Shown here piece after piece: positions 52,627 through 61,803 of a DNA stretch of 64,000 bases. The notes below the pieces were generated by a model that did not search any database, was not told the origin of the DNA, and saw only the letters and a list, made by a program, of their open reading frames with translations. Where the stretch lies: the NCBI GenBank assembly GCA_000161775.1, contig GG704596.1:1697593-1761592 (forward strand), written 5' to 3'. Each line of letters starts with the position of its first letter. The first letter of the stretch is position 1. The position numbers were made by a program, and so were the translations under genes. Source of the DNA: Ruegeria lacuscaerulensis ITI-1157. GTDB lineage: Bacteria > Pseudomonadota > Alphaproteobacteria > Rhodobacterales > Rhodobacteraceae.

Positions 52627-53157
52627 ATGGACGCCTCATCCGCCTTTCAGGACACATTGCCGCTCAGTTCCGATGCACTGCTGGCGCAGCTGGACGATTG
52701 GGGGCTGCCCTATCGCCTGCACAGCCACGTTCCGCTGCGGACGGTCGAAGAGTCGAAGGCGGTCGAGGATCAGTTCATGGTGCCGGGCGAAAACGCGTTG
52801 CGGCTCAAGAACCTGTATCTGCGCGACAAGAAAAAGCGGAACTACCTGGTGACGCTGGAACAGAGCCGCGAGATCGACCTCAAGGCGCTGGGCGCCGAAC
52901 TGGGGGTGGGCAACCTGTCCTTCGGGTCGGCGGATCGGCTGATGCAGAACCTCGGCATCCGTCCCGGCGCGGTCAGCCCGCTGGCGATGATCAACGGCGT
53001 CGGCAACGATGTGCGGTTCTTCATGGACGACGCGGCGCGGCGCGCGGACGTGATCTATATGCATCCGCTGGTCAATGACCGGACGGTGGCCATGGCGCGC
53101 GACGACCTGATGGCCTTCTTCGAACGGATCGGGTGCGAGGTCACCTGGCTGCCTTGA
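52627..53157 (+). CDS. YbaK/ProX-type aminoacyl-tRNA deacylase
   Basis: This 176-residue protein of the PrdX/YbaK group removes wrongly attached amino acids (for example Ala or Cys) from tRNAPro in trans. HSHVPLRTVEESKAVEDQF near residue 32, KNLYLRDKKKRNYLVTLEQ with the catalytic lysine region, and MINGVGNDVRFFMD are typical of ProX. GGGAGAAGACC precedes the ATG. Its stop abuts that of the opposed racemase. Confidence 0.9.
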   Translation: MDASSAFQDTLPLSSDALLAQLDDWGLPYRLHSHVPLRTVEESKAVEDQFMVPGENALRLKNLYLRDKKKRNYLVTLEQSREIDLKALGAELGVGNLSFGSADRLMQNLGIRPGAVSPLAMINGVGNDVRFFMDDAARRADVIYMHPLVNDRTVAMARDDLMAFFERIGCEVTWLP

Positions 53158-53898
53158 TCATTCGCTCAGCGCCTCTTTCAAGGCGGCGGCTACATGGGCG
53201 GCCGAGGGATTGACGAACAGGTGTCCGTCGGTCTCGAAAACCGGGTCATCAAGATGCTGGGGAAAGGCCAGCGGCAATTCGGTGCAGGCCAGCAGGATCG
53301 CGGTTCCGGGGGCGGCATGTCGGTTGCAGAACGCCAGTAGACGGCCGCGGGCCTTGGCCGATGCACCGCCATAGAACTCGGTGTCGATCATGGCCTGCAT
53401 TTCCGCGATCTGGTCCTCTGGAAGCCGGTCATTGGCTGTGATGCCTTCAGCCGCCAGCCGTTCCGCATAGTGCCGCGCTTGCATCGTGACCGAGGTTCCC
53501 AGCACCAGCGCGCTTTTGGCACCAGTCGTTTTGGTGGCCACGGCGGTTGCATCAAAGATACTCAGGATCGGCATGGTCACGCCCTGCCGGATCGCATGCA
53601 AACGGGCGTGAGGTGTGTTCGAGGCGATGATGCCAAAATCACATCCCGCCTGCTCAAGCGTCAGCAGTGCTTCGCGGAAAACGGCATCGAACGCGGCCCA
53701 GCTTGCTTCGTCGCCGGCGGTTCCGCGCAGCGCGCGGGTTCTGGCCTGGGTGACGGATTCGATGGTCATCGGAGGAACAGGCAGCGGCGATCCATGCCCG
53801 CGTTCTGCAAAATGGCGGCCTGCGCCCTCGGCGATGGCGCGGTAGTAGTCCACCGTCGAGGCCCAGCCGACCCCGCCCAGAATTCCGATCTTCTTCAT
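53158..53898 (-). CDS. Aspartate/glutamate racemase family protein with one catalytic cysteine
   Basis: This 246-residue protein has the racemase fold: KKIGILGGVGWASTVDYYR start, IIASNTPHARL and ILLACTELPLAF. In two-base racemases both segments carry Cys; here the first (CNTxH position) is Ser and only the second Cys (ACTE) remains. A paralog in E. coli with Thr at the first site is known to be stereoselective, so activity may be restricted or different. The substrate is unknown. Confidence 0.85.
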   Translation of the reverse strand: MKKIGILGGVGWASTVDYYRAIAEGAGRHFAERGHGSPLPVPPMTIESVTQARTRALRGTAGDEASWAAFDAVFREALLTLEQAGCDFGIIASNTPHARLHAIRQGVTMPILSIFDATAVATKTTGAKSALVLGTSVTMQARHYAERLAAEGITANDRLPEDQIAEMQAMIDTEFYGGASAKARGRLLAFCNRHAAPGTAILLACTELPLAFPQHLDDPVFETDGHLFVNPSAAHVAAALKEALSE

Positions 53899-53971
53899 GA
53901 CAACCGTCCAATCTGCCGATCTTGTTCGGGTGCAGATTGGACGGTTTGACCGGGGAAGGCCAGTGGCCGGA

Positions 53972-54553
53972 TCAAGCGGCCAGTTCGGCCACGGCTTTCT
54001 GGGCGTTGCTCAGCGCGGCTTCCGGATCCAGCGCCATGCGGTCGGCGGCCACCACATCCACGTCGTGGATGCCGATGAAGCCCAGCACATGGCGGGCGTA
54101 TCCGGTTGCAAAGTCGATCTCGGACCCAACGGCGGTACCGCCCGATGCGATGGCGAGGATGGCGCGCTTGCCCTCCAGCAGACCTTTGGGGCCGCTCTCG
54201 GTATACGAAAACGTCAGGCCCGCGCGGGCGACCAGGTCGATCCAGGCCTTGAAGGCGGCGGGGACCGAGAAATTGTAGATCGGCAGCCCGATCACCACCG
54301 TGTCGGCCTGCTGCAGTTCCTTGACCAACTCGTCCGACAGGGCCAGCAGGTCACGCTGGGTGGCATCGCGTTGATCGGCAGGGGTGAAGTTGGCGGTGAT
54401 CCAGTCCTCGGTCAGCAGGGGCAGGGGCGTGGCCAGGTCGCGGCGGATGATGCGGCCGGCGCCCAGGTGCTGGACGATGCGGGCCGAGAGGTCACGGGTG
54501 GTCGAGCCGGTGCGGCGGGCCGAGGCGTCGATATGCAGGATGGTCTTGGTCAT
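53972..54553 (-). CDS. azoR: FMN-dependent NADH azoreductase / quinone reductase
   Basis: This 193-residue flavodoxin-like reductase of the AcpD/AzoR family reduces quinones and azo dyes with NADH. TKTILHIDASARRTGSTTRDL (FMN-phosphate loop), GLPIYNFSVPAAFKAWIDLVARAGLTF and IASGGTAVGS are typical. AAAAGGAC precedes the ATG. It is divergent from a LysR gene, which probably controls it. Confidence 0.92.
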   Translation of the reverse strand: MTKTILHIDASARRTGSTTRDLSARIVQHLGAGRIIRRDLATPLPLLTEDWITANFTPADQRDATQRDLLALSDELVKELQQADTVVIGLPIYNFSVPAAFKAWIDLVARAGLTFSYTESGPKGLLEGKRAILAIASGGTAVGSEIDFATGYARHVLGFIGIHDVDVVAADRMALDPEAALSNAQKAVAELAA

Positions 54554-54594
54554 GGCTTGGGTCCTTTTCAGGGTTCGGATTTTGCGTCTGAGCC

Positions 54595-54649
54595 CAATAT
54601 GAGTATTGCGTGAGCGAACGAAACTGGGATAAATCAACAGGCATTGTTG
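54595..54649. promoter_or_regulatory. Two inverted repeats between azoR and its LysR gene
   Basis: CAATA-TGAG-TATTG (54595-54608) and CAACA-GGCAT-TGTTG (54635-54649) have perfect 5-base arms in the 121-base divergent region. Both fit LysR-type T-N11-A boxes. Confidence 0.5.
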
Positions 54650-54674
54650 GAAATTGCACAGAATTGGTTTTGTC

Positions 54675-55553
54675 ATGGACAATTGGGACGAGGTCCGCAC
54701 CGCCTATCAGGTTGCGCGCATGGGCACGGTCAGCGGCGCGGCCGAGGTTCTGGGGGTGCACCACGCCACGGTGATCCGCCATATCGACGCGATCGAGGCC
54801 CGGCTGAAGGTCAAGCTGTTCCAGCGCCACGCGCGCGGATATACCCCGACCGAGGCGGGCGAGGATCTGCTGCGTGTGGCCCAGGCCACCGAGGATCAGT
54901 TCAACCAGCTGGTCGGGCGGCTGAAGGGGCGCGGAGACGATGTCTCGGGCGAGCTGGTGGTGACTTCGCTGGCGGCGCTGGCGCCGCTGGTGGTGCCCAC
55001 GCTGACCGCGTTCCAGCAGGACCATCCCGATCTGATCGTGCGCTATCTGACCGGCGACCGCCTGTTCCGCCTGGAATATGGCGAGGCGCATGTGGCCATC
55101 CGTGCCGGTGCGGCCCCAGATCAGCCGGACAACGTGGTGCAGCCCTTCATGACGCAAGAGGTGGGGCTTTATGCCAGTCAGGACTACATCGCGCGGCGCG
55201 GCCTGCCCGAGGGCGTCGAGGATTTCCCCAACCACGCCTTCGTCGGGGCGGATGATGAAAACAGCCGCGCGCCCTTTTCACGCTGGCTGCGTGCCAATGT
55301 CCCGGCCGAGGCGATCACCTTCCGCTGCTCGGACAACTTCAGCGTCGCCGAGGCGGTACTGGCCGGGGCGGGGATCGGCTTCATGGCCCGGTGGGAGGCC
55401 GCCCGCCATCCGCAGTTGCAGGAGGTGATGGAGCCGCTGCCGGAATGGGCTGGCAACCTGTGGCTGGTCACCCATGTGGACCTGCACCGCACGGCCAAAG
55501 TGCAGACCTTTCTGAAATTCCTCAAGGAGCAGGCCAGGGACTGGCTGCCATGA
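54675..55553 (+). CDS. LysR family transcriptional regulator
   Basis: This 292-residue regulator begins MDNWDEVRTAYQVARMGTVS and has the winged helix GAAEVLGVHHATVIRHIDAIEARLKVKLFQRH, then an effector domain. It is divergent from azoR and probably senses quinones or a related electrophile. Its stop overlaps the EamA start as ATGA, so the exporter may share its transcript. Confidence 0.9.
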   Translation: MDNWDEVRTAYQVARMGTVSGAAEVLGVHHATVIRHIDAIEARLKVKLFQRHARGYTPTEAGEDLLRVAQATEDQFNQLVGRLKGRGDDVSGELVVTSLAALAPLVVPTLTAFQQDHPDLIVRYLTGDRLFRLEYGEAHVAIRAGAAPDQPDNVVQPFMTQEVGLYASQDYIARRGLPEGVEDFPNHAFVGADDENSRAPFSRWLRANVPAEAITFRCSDNFSVAEAVLAGAGIGFMARWEAARHPQLQEVMEPLPEWAGNLWLVTHVDLHRTAKVQTFLKFLKEQARDWLP

Positions 55554-56464
55554 GCCCGCAGGCGCGTGGCCATCTGGCCATGCTGGTGTTCTCGGCGCTG
55601 GTGGCGGGCAGTTTCTCGCTGGGCTCGATGATCGCCAACGAGATCGCGCCGGCTGCGCTGAACGCCGCGCGGTTCGCGATTGCGGGTGTGGTGATCGGCA
55701 TCGCGGCGCTTATGACGACCGGCCTGCCGCGCAGCGCGGCGCGCGCGCCGTGGCGCTATCTGGTGCTGGGCGGGCTGTTCTCGGCCTATTTCGTGCTGAT
55801 GTTCTACGGGCTGAAGACCGCGCCGCCGGTCAGCGCGGCGGCGGTGTTCACCCTGACGCCGATCCTGTCGGCGGTGGCGGGGTGGGTGTTGCTGCGCCAG
55901 ATCACCACTCCGCACATGGCCCTTGCATTGAGCGTGGGCGCGGTTGGCGCGCTGTGGGTGGTGTTCCGCGCCGATTGGCTGGCCTTTCGCGCCTTTGAGA
56001 TCGGACAGGGCGAGATCATCTATTTCTGGGGCTGTGTGGCCCATGCGATCTATACGCCCATGGTGCGCAAGCTGAACCGGGGCGAGCCGCCGGTCGTGTT
56101 CACCTTCGGTACGCTGGTCGCCGGCTGCGCGGTGCTGACGGTGTTCGGCTGGTCCGACATCCGCGCGACCGACTGGGTCAACCTGCCGGCGATCGTCTGG
56201 ATCGGCCTGTTCTATGTCGCCATCTGCGCCAGCGCCGCCACCTTCGTTCTGTTGCAATACGCCACGCTGCTGCTGCCGTCGGCCAAGGTCATGGCCTATA
56301 CCTACCTGACGCCCAGCTGGGTGATCATCTGGCAGATCGCGCTGGGCCAGCCGGCGCCGGGCCTGTTGATCCTGGTGGGAATCGGGATGACGATCCTTGC
56401 CCTGGTGCTGTTGCTGAAGGGTGACGACCTGCGCCGCGCCGATCGTCAGCCCGTGCCGCGCTGA
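55550..56464 (+). CDS. EamA/DMT-family membrane transporter
   Basis: This 304-residue protein has about ten hydrophobic segments and two EamA repeats (FSLGSMIANEIAPAALNAARFAIAG in the first; YATLLLPSAKVMAYTYLTPSWVIIW in the second). Members export amino acids, metabolites or drugs. The 4-base overlap with the LysR gene suggests joint expression, so export of an azoR-related compound is a possibility. Substrate unknown. Confidence 0.88.
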   Translation: MSPQARGHLAMLVFSALVAGSFSLGSMIANEIAPAALNAARFAIAGVVIGIAALMTTGLPRSAARAPWRYLVLGGLFSAYFVLMFYGLKTAPPVSAAAVFTLTPILSAVAGWVLLRQITTPHMALALSVGAVGALWVVFRADWLAFRAFEIGQGEIIYFWGCVAHAIYTPMVRKLNRGEPPVVFTFGTLVAGCAVLTVFGWSDIRATDWVNLPAIVWIGLFYVAICASAATFVLLQYATLLLPSAKVMAYTYLTPSWVIIWQIALGQPAPGLLILVGIGMTILALVLLLKGDDLRRADRQPVPR

Positions 56465-56474
56465 CGCCCGCCTG

Positions 56475-56488
56475 TTGAGGCAGATCAA
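56475..56488. promoter_or_regulatory. FNR/FnrL-like box before a stress protein gene
   Basis: TTGAG-GCAG-ATCAA differs by one base from the FNR consensus TTGAT-N4-ATCAA. It lies 53 bases before the usp start, a usual distance for activation. Stress-protein genes are common FNR/FnrL targets. Confidence 0.6.
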
Positions 56489-56540
56489 GGGGCAGACCGC
56501 ACGGCCCGGCTAGGCTGATCCCAGGTCAAGGAGGTGTCCC

Positions 56541-56954
56541 ATGTTCAAGCACATCATGTTTCCCGTCGATCTGCACTTGCCGCCCGAAGTGCGCAAGGCC
56601 GCCGAGGTTGCGGCTCAGGTCGCCCGCTGGCAGGGCGCCCGGATCACCATCGTCAGTGTCACCAGCAACCAGCCTGCAGACCTCACCCAGACCGAAAGCG
56701 CGATCCATGATCGCCTGTCCGATCTGGCTGACGAGCTGTCACAGGCCAGCGGCGCGCCGGTCGATTTCCGCAATATCCATTCGGTAGACGTGGCGGCCGA
56801 GGTCGATGGCGATCTGGCCCGCACCGCCGAAGAGATCGGCGCCGACCTGATCGTCATCGGCACCCATGCGCCGCGGATCACCGATTTCATCCTGTCCAGC
56901 CATGCCGGATACCTGGCCAAACATGCCAGCATGTCGGTCTTCGTGGTGCGCTAG
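56541..56954 (+). CDS. Universal stress protein
   Basis: This 137-residue Usp has KHIMFPVDLHLPPEVRKAAEVAAQVARW at the start and VIGTHAPRITDFILSSHAGYLAKHASMSVFV at the end, keeping the ATP-loop pattern. AGGAGGTGTCCC precedes the ATG. It stands alone under an FNR-like box and probably responds to low oxygen. Its stop shares CTAG with the opposed arsR-type gene. Confidence 0.9.
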   Translation: MFKHIMFPVDLHLPPEVRKAAEVAAQVARWQGARITIVSVTSNQPADLTQTESAIHDRLSDLADELSQASGAPVDFRNIHSVDVAAEVDGDLARTAEEIGADLIVIGTHAPRITDFILSSHAGYLAKHASMSVFVVR

Positions 56955-57286
56955 GCCTCGTCACCCGCCGAAAGCTGGTTTTCCAGGAACCGCTCGAACG
57001 CGTCCAGATTCACGGGTTCGAACTGCCCGAACCCCTGCATCCAGACCGAGGCCGCGCGCAACGCGTCGGGTTCCAGCTTGCACCATTTCACCCGGCCACG
57101 CTTTTCCTGGCTGATCAGGCCCGCGCGGGTCAGGATCGTCAGGTGTTTCGAAATGGCCGCCAGTGACATCTCGAACGGCTCGGCCACGTCGGTGACGGCC
57201 ATGTCATCCTCGAGCAGCATCGCCAGGATCGCGCGCCGCGTGGGGTCGGCCAGGGCCGCAAAGACGGTATCTAGGTCATCGGACAT
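56951..57286 (-). CDS. ArsR/SmtB family transcriptional regulator
   Basis: This 111-residue protein has a winged helix (LADPTRRAILAMLLEDDMAVTDVAEPFEMSLAAISKHLTILTRAGLIS) without cysteine metal sites, as in SdpR-like or SRPBCC-partnered regulators. The start MSDDLDTVF fits the family; an upstream ATG (57325) would fall inside a palindrome that looks like its operator. No target gene adjoins it; the F0 operon lies divergently upstream. Confidence 0.85.
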   Translation of the reverse strand: MSDDLDTVFAALADPTRRAILAMLLEDDMAVTDVAEPFEMSLAAISKHLTILTRAGLISQEKRGRVKWCKLEPDALRAASVWMQGFGQFEPVNLDAFERFLENQLSAGDEA

Positions 57287-57317
57287 GACCCCGCTGAACC
57301 ACAGCGGGAAAGTTTGG

Positions 57318-57333
57318 TCAACCATTTGGTTGA
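57318..57333. promoter_or_regulatory. ArsR-type operator
   Basis: TCAACCA-TT-TGGTTGA has perfect 7-base arms 32 bases before the ArsR start. ArsR-family members of this subgroup often bind AACCA/TGGTT repeats in their own promoters. Confidence 0.6.
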
Positions 57334-57517
57334 ATATGCGGATTCAGGGCTTTTCGGGCCAACGCGGACCCGGCGCCCAGACGGAACGACAGGCCGAGGC
57401 TGAAAAAAACATTAAAAACCAATATCTTGAACTGCGGCAATTGGGGTCATCAAGGCCGTTGACTCTGCGCCGCGCGCCGCTTAGCAACTGCGCCAAGACT
57501 GTGCGAGGAAACCGCCC

Positions 57518-57850
57518 GTGACCGATGACGACCCAAAGCAGCGCCTGACGCAGCTTGAGGCCAAGATCGAAGCGGCGAAAAAGGCCAAGCAACCGCAGGC
57601 CCGCGCAGACGCCGACATATCCGGGGGCGAACTGGCCTGGCGGATGGTCATCGAGATGGTATCCGGTCTGGGGATCGGATTTGGCATCGGGTACGGGCTG
57701 GACAGCCTGTTCGGGACGATCCCGATCTTCCTGGTGCTGTTCACATTGCTGGGTCTCGTCGCCGGGGTGAAGGTCATGCTCCGCAGCGCACAGGAGGCCC
57801 AAGAGAAACAAGCGGCCGCGACAAGGGCCGAGAAGGACGAGAGGGACTGA
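57518..57850 (+). CDS. atpI: ATP synthase accessory protein AtpI
   Basis: This 110-residue protein has a charged N-terminal helix and two membrane helices ([31 protein letters not shown] and [21 protein letters not shown]). AtpI helps assemble the c-ring. The start is GTG after GAGGAAACC. It opens the F0 operon, as in other Rhodobacteraceae. Confidence 0.88.
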   Translation: MTDDDPKQRLTQLEAKIEAAKKAKQPQARADADISGGELAWRMVIEMVSGLGIGFGIGYGLDSLFGTIPIFLVLFTLLGLVAGVKVMLRSAQEAQEKQAAATRAEKDERD

Positions 57851-57852
57851 AC

Positions 57853-58641
57853 GTGGCAAGCGAGACCACCGCAGCACACGGCGCCGCAGGCGCAGAACAC
57901 GCAGCAGAAGGCAGCAGCCTGGTGTTCCATCCCATGGACCAGTTCATCGTCAAGCCGCTGTTTGGCGGCGACACGATCGCCTGGTACACGCCCACCAACG
58001 TGACCCTGTGGCTGTTCTTCGCGGTTCTGGCCATCATCGGGCTGCTGGTGCTGAGCACCTCGAAGCGCGCCATCGTACCGACCCGCATGCAGTCGATCGC
58101 CGAGCTGGCCTACGGTTTCATCTACAAGATGCTGGAAGACATCTGCGGCAAGGAAGGCGTCAAGTACTTCCCCTATGTGATGACCCTGTTCATGTTCATC
58201 GTCACCGCGAACTTCCTGGGCCTGATCCCGACCTCGTTCACCACCACGTCGCATTTCGCGGTCACCATTCCGCTGGCGCTGGCGGTATTCCTGACCGTGA
58301 CCGTGCTGGGCTTCGTCAAGAACGGCGCCGGGTTCCTCAGCCTGTTCTGGGTGTCCAGTGCGCCTCTGGCGCTGCGCCCGATCCTGGCGATCATCGAGCT
58401 GATCTCGTACTTCGTGCGTCCGGTCAGCCACTCCATTCGTCTTGCCGGCAACGTCATGGCAGGCCACGCCGTGATCAAGGTGTTCGCAGGCTTCGCCGCG
58501 GTCGCCGTGATCTCGCCCGTATCGGTTCTGGCGATCACCGCAATGTACGGCCTCGAGGTCCTGGTGGCCTTCATCCAGGCCTACGTATTCACCATTCTGA
58601 CCTGTGTTTATCTGAAGGACGCTTTGCATCCGCATCACTGA
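57853..58641 (+). CDS. atpB: ATP synthase F0 subunit a
   Basis: This 262-residue membrane subunit forms the proton half-channels. [38 protein letters not shown] and the essential arginine segment [19 protein letters not shown] are conserved. The start is GTG, 2 bases after the atpI stop. Confidence 0.96.
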   Translation: MASETTAAHGAAGAEHAAEGSSLVFHPMDQFIVKPLFGGDTIAWYTPTNVTLWLFFAVLAIIGLLVLSTSKRAIVPTRMQSIAELAYGFIYKMLEDICGKEGVKYFPYVMTLFMFIVTANFLGLIPTSFTTTSHFAVTIPLALAVFLTVTVLGFVKNGAGFLSLFWVSSAPLALRPILAIIELISYFVRPVSHSIRLAGNVMAGHAVIKVFAGFAAVAVISPVSVLAITAMYGLEVLVAFIQAYVFTILTCVYLKDALHPHH

Positions 58642-58710
58642 TCGGGATCTGATCCCGGCACAGGAACGATAACCCAAAATCGAAACTTCCAATTCGTAAG
58701 GAGATACATC

Positions 58711-58935
58711 ATGGAAGGCGATCTCGCACACATCGGCGCAGGCCTGGCAGCAATCGGTTCCGGCGCAGCCGCAATCGGGGTGGGCAACGTGGCAGGCAAT
58801 TTCCTGGCCGGCGCTCTGCGCAACCCCTCGGCGGCTGCTTCGCAAACCGCAACCCTGTTCATCGGTATCGCATTCGCAGAAGCCCTGGGGATCTTCGCAT
58901 TCCTGGTCTCGCTGCTGCTGATGTTCGCCGTCTGA
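58711..58935 (+). CDS. atpE: ATP synthase F0 subunit c
   Basis: This 74-residue hairpin protein forms the rotor ring. The polar loop LRNPSAA and the proton-carrying Glu57 ([10 protein letters not shown]) are present; the Glu form is usual for alphaproteobacteria. GTAAGGAGATACATC precedes the ATG. Confidence 0.97.
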   Translation: MEGDLAHIGAGLAAIGSGAAAIGVGNVAGNFLAGALRNPSAAASQTATLFIGIAFAEALGIFAFLVSLLLMFAV

Positions 58936-59021
58936 TCTGCGGAACCTGATCCTTACGCGCGGGTGGGCCCAAGCCATAGCGGCCCACCTGTTGTAAAGAC
59001 AACGTTCCGACGGAGGACATC

Positions 59022-59573
59022 ATGGCGACTGAACCCATAAGCGAAGAAGTGGTTGGCTCGTGCGTCGACTCGCATGGCTCTGCCATCGGGATGCCGCAGC
59101 TCTGCTTCGATTGGTTCCCCAACCAGATCTTCTGGCTGGTCATTACGCTGGTCGTCATCTTTCTGGTCCTGTCCCGCGTGGCCCTGCCGCGCATCGCGGC
59201 GATCCTGGCCGAGCGTCAGGGGACCATTACCAACGACCTGGCCGCGGCCGAAGACCTGAAGGCCAAAGCGGTCGAGGCCGAAGAAGCCTATAACAAGGCG
59301 CTGGCCGATGCCCGTGCCGAGGCTCAGCGGATCGCAGCCGAAGCGCGCGCCGAAATCCAGGCTGATCTGGATGACGCGATCGCCAAGGCGGATGCGGAAA
59401 TCGCGGCCAAGGCGGCAGAGTCCGAAAAGGCGATTGCCGAGATCCGGGCCGGAGCGCTGGAAAGCATTCAAGTGGTTGCCAAGGACGTGGCGGCCGAGCT
59501 GGTCACCGCACTGGGCGGCAAGGCGGATGCCGATGCAATCGCAGGTGCCGTCGAAGCACAGCTGAAAGGATAA
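59022..59573 (+). CDS. atpG: ATP synthase F0 subunit b'
   Basis: This 183-residue peripheral-stalk subunit has one N-terminal membrane helix ([27 protein letters not shown], about residues 36-62) and a long Ala/Glu-rich coiled coil. It is the b' type found in photosynthetic and related alphaproteobacteria, paired with subunit b. GGAGGACATC precedes the ATG. Gene symbols vary (atpG, atpF2, atpX). Confidence 0.92.
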   Translation: MATEPISEEVVGSCVDSHGSAIGMPQLCFDWFPNQIFWLVITLVVIFLVLSRVALPRIAAILAERQGTITNDLAAAEDLKAKAVEAEEAYNKALADARAEAQRIAAEARAEIQADLDDAIAKADAEIAAKAAESEKAIAEIRAGALESIQVVAKDVAAELVTALGGKADADAIAGAVEAQLKG

Positions 59574-59578
59574 GTGAC

Positions 59579-60139
59579 ATGCGGAACATCCTTGCCCTTG
59601 TCCTGACCGCAGGCGCCGCCAGCCCGGCCTTTGCCGCAAGCGGCCCGTTCTTCTCGCTGGGCAACACCGATTTCGTGGTGTCGCTGGGCTTCATCGTCTT
59701 CATCGCGGTCCTGTTCTATTTCAAGGTGCCCGGCATGATCGGCGGTGCGCTGGACAATCGCGCTCAGGGCATTCAGGCCGAACTGGACGAGGCCCGCGCC
59801 CTGCACGAAGAAGCGCGCGCCCTGCTGGCTTCGTACGAACGCAAGCAGCGCGAGGTGCAGGCCCAGGCTGACGCCATCGTGGCGGCCGCCAAGGAAGACG
59901 CCGTACTGGCGGCCGAACAAGCCAAGGCCGACTTGGAGAAGTCCATCGCGCGCCGTCTTGCGGCCGCTCAGGACCAGATCGCATCGGCCGAGGCCGCCGC
60001 GGTGAAAGAGGTCCGCGATCAGGCCGTCGCAGCCGCCGTTGCCGCTGCAAAGTCGGTGCTGGCTCAGCAGATGACCGCGGCACAGGCCAACAAGCTGATC
60101 GACGACGCCATCGGAGAAGTGGGCCGAAAGCTGCACTGA
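59579..60139 (+). CDS. atpF: ATP synthase F0 subunit b
   Basis: This 186-residue protein has a signal-like N-terminus ([16 protein letters not shown]), a membrane helix ([23 protein letters not shown]) and a coiled-coil stalk domain. It forms a heterodimer with b'. It lies 5 bases after the b' gene and ends at a strong terminator. The F1 genes are elsewhere, as usual in this group. Confidence 0.92.
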   Translation: MRNILALVLTAGAASPAFAASGPFFSLGNTDFVVSLGFIVFIAVLFYFKVPGMIGGALDNRAQGIQAELDEARALHEEARALLASYERKQREVQAQADAIVAAAKEDAVLAAEQAKADLEKSIARRLAAAQDQIASAEAAAVKEVRDQAVAAAVAAAKSVLAQQMTAAQANKLIDDAIGEVGRKLH

Positions 60140-60164
60140 GCCGAAGTTTGCATTTTGCATTCAG

Positions 60165-60201
60165 AAAGAAACCCGAAAGTGTGACACTTTCGGGTTTCTT
60201 T
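60165..60201 (+). terminator. Terminator of the F0 operon
   Basis: AAAGAAACCCGAAAGTG and CACTTTCGGGTTTCTTT form a perfect 17-base stem with a 3-base loop. The near-symmetrical A and T ends would let it work in both directions. Confidence 0.92.
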
Positions 60202-60266
60202 GTTGTGAACCAGCATCAAATGCTGCAGATCAAGACGGATTCATCCGGGCGTTCAGGCAAATTCAG

Positions 60267-61214
60267 ATGGCAAATGGTGACTTGAAAATATCAGATCCGG
60301 CTCCTGTATGCGTGTTTGCATTCAACCGGCCCGAGCACACGCGACGCACGTTGAATGCGTTGTCGAAATCGCCGCTGGCAGCAGCAACTTCAGTGACGGT
60401 TTTCATCGATGGTGCGCGCAACGATGCCGAGCAGCCGCTTGTCGACGCGGTTGCGCAGGTCGCCGCCGCCCAACAGGGGTTCGCTCGGGTCGAGGTGGTC
60501 AGGCGCGAAGGAAATGCCGGTCTTGCTGCCGCGATCGAAGATGGTGTTTCCCAGATGATGGCAACACATGGCCGCGCGATCATACTCGAAGATGACATCC
60601 TGACATCTCCGGCTTTTCTACACTACATGAACCTTGCGCTCGAACGTTACCAGGACGAGCCAGCGGTCTGGCACATCGCCGGCTACAACGAGGACGTACC
60701 CGCCTTTCGCGGTGAGCAGGGCGCGTATTTGTGGCGTTTCATGAGCTGTTGGGGATGGGCGACCTGGTCGGATCGTTGGACCCAATACACCCGCGACCCT
60801 GACGCGCTGGTGGATGAGTTTTCAGCCGCGGACATTGACCGCTTCAACCTCGACGGGGCACAGGATTACTGGTCGCAGGTTCTGGCGAACCAGGCTGGCG
60901 AGCTGAAAACATGGGCGGTTTTCTGGTACGCGACCATTTTCCGGAATCGCGGATTGTGCCTGTCGCCATATTTTTCCTATGTCGAGAATATCGGTTTTGA
61001 TGGATCCGGCAGTCATGGCGTTGTGAACAAATCCTACACGCGCGGCCGCCTGAACACAGATGTTGCCCCGAATTTTCCAACGCAGATCACAGAAAACACT
61101 GACGCGGTGGAGCAGGTGAAACTGTACTACCTGACCAAGCCCACCAAATTTGAGAAAATCAGGCGCAAGCTTATCAGGTTGGCCGACAAATTCTTTTCGA
61201 AGAGGGAACCATGA
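60267..61214 (+). CDS. GT-A glycosyltransferase
   Basis: This 315-residue protein starts CVFAFNRPEHTRRTLNAL and has VTVFIDGARND and the metal-binding IILEDDILTSPAF (DxD type) near residue 110, then CWGWATWSDRW. This set matches the bacterial glycosyltransferases resembling GNT-I (GT13 style). It probably builds a surface polysaccharide. The overlap with the next gene is 4 bases. Confidence 0.8.
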   Translation: MANGDLKISDPAPVCVFAFNRPEHTRRTLNALSKSPLAAATSVTVFIDGARNDAEQPLVDAVAQVAAAQQGFARVEVVRREGNAGLAAAIEDGVSQMMATHGRAIILEDDILTSPAFLHYMNLALERYQDEPAVWHIAGYNEDVPAFRGEQGAYLWRFMSCWGWATWSDRWTQYTRDPDALVDEFSAADIDRFNLDGAQDYWSQVLANQAGELKTWAVFWYATIFRNRGLCLSPYFSYVENIGFDGSGSHGVVNKSYTRGRLNTDVAPNFPTQITENTDAVEQVKLYYLTKPTKFEKIRRKLIRLADKFFSKREP

Positions 61215-61654
61215 TGGAGCGCGTAAGAAACTGGCTGCGCGAAAAGCGCTACAAGCGGCACAGGCTGCAATCGGTTCGGGCGAAGGACGGTTTGCGCCTT
61301 GTCACACTCGGGTCCAATTATGGCGGCTGGACCTTCCTTGACGAAGGCAGCCTGCAGGGTTGCGCGGTCGTCAGCGCAGGTCTTGGAGAAGATGCCTCCT
61401 TCGATATTGAGTTTGCGAACCGATACAACGCCAAGGTCGTGATCATTGATCCGACACCTCGGGCCGTCGCACATTTTGACGAGATGAAGAAGCGTTTCGG
61501 CAAAGGGGCTGAAACGGGCTACGTGTCGGGCGGTTCGCAGCCCGTCGAAGCCTACGACTTGACCACCTGCAGCGACGAAAACCTGAAAATGGTCGATCGC
61601 GCCCTGTGGTGCCGCAGACAAGGCACTGAGAGCGGCAGGGTCCGTCTGATCTAG
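61211..61654 (+). pseudogene. Truncated FkbM-family methyltransferase
   Basis: The reading frame gives 147 residues matching only the first half of an FkbM methyltransferase: VVSAGLGEDASFDIEFANRYNAKVVIIDPTPRAVAHF is the SAM-binding start. Similarity ends after DRALW, where FkbM proteins normally continue for about 100 residues to a DIEGAE-type segment. A stop follows in unrelated sequence, and no other frame restores the domain up to 61803. A deletion or recombination seems likely. It could be a misread small protein, so it is called a pseudogene with moderate confidence. Confidence 0.65.
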
Positions 61655-61803
61655 CAGAAACAGCGGTGCCGACTGACTGCTTTTTGTTCGAGCCGCCGGC
61701 AATCCGATTCTGTTCCACAGGCTGTCGCCTTGTCGAATAAGTGGATAGGCTGGGGCGAAATTCCGGAAAAAATCGCCATTGAATTCGGCCTTACGGAGGT
61801 GCC

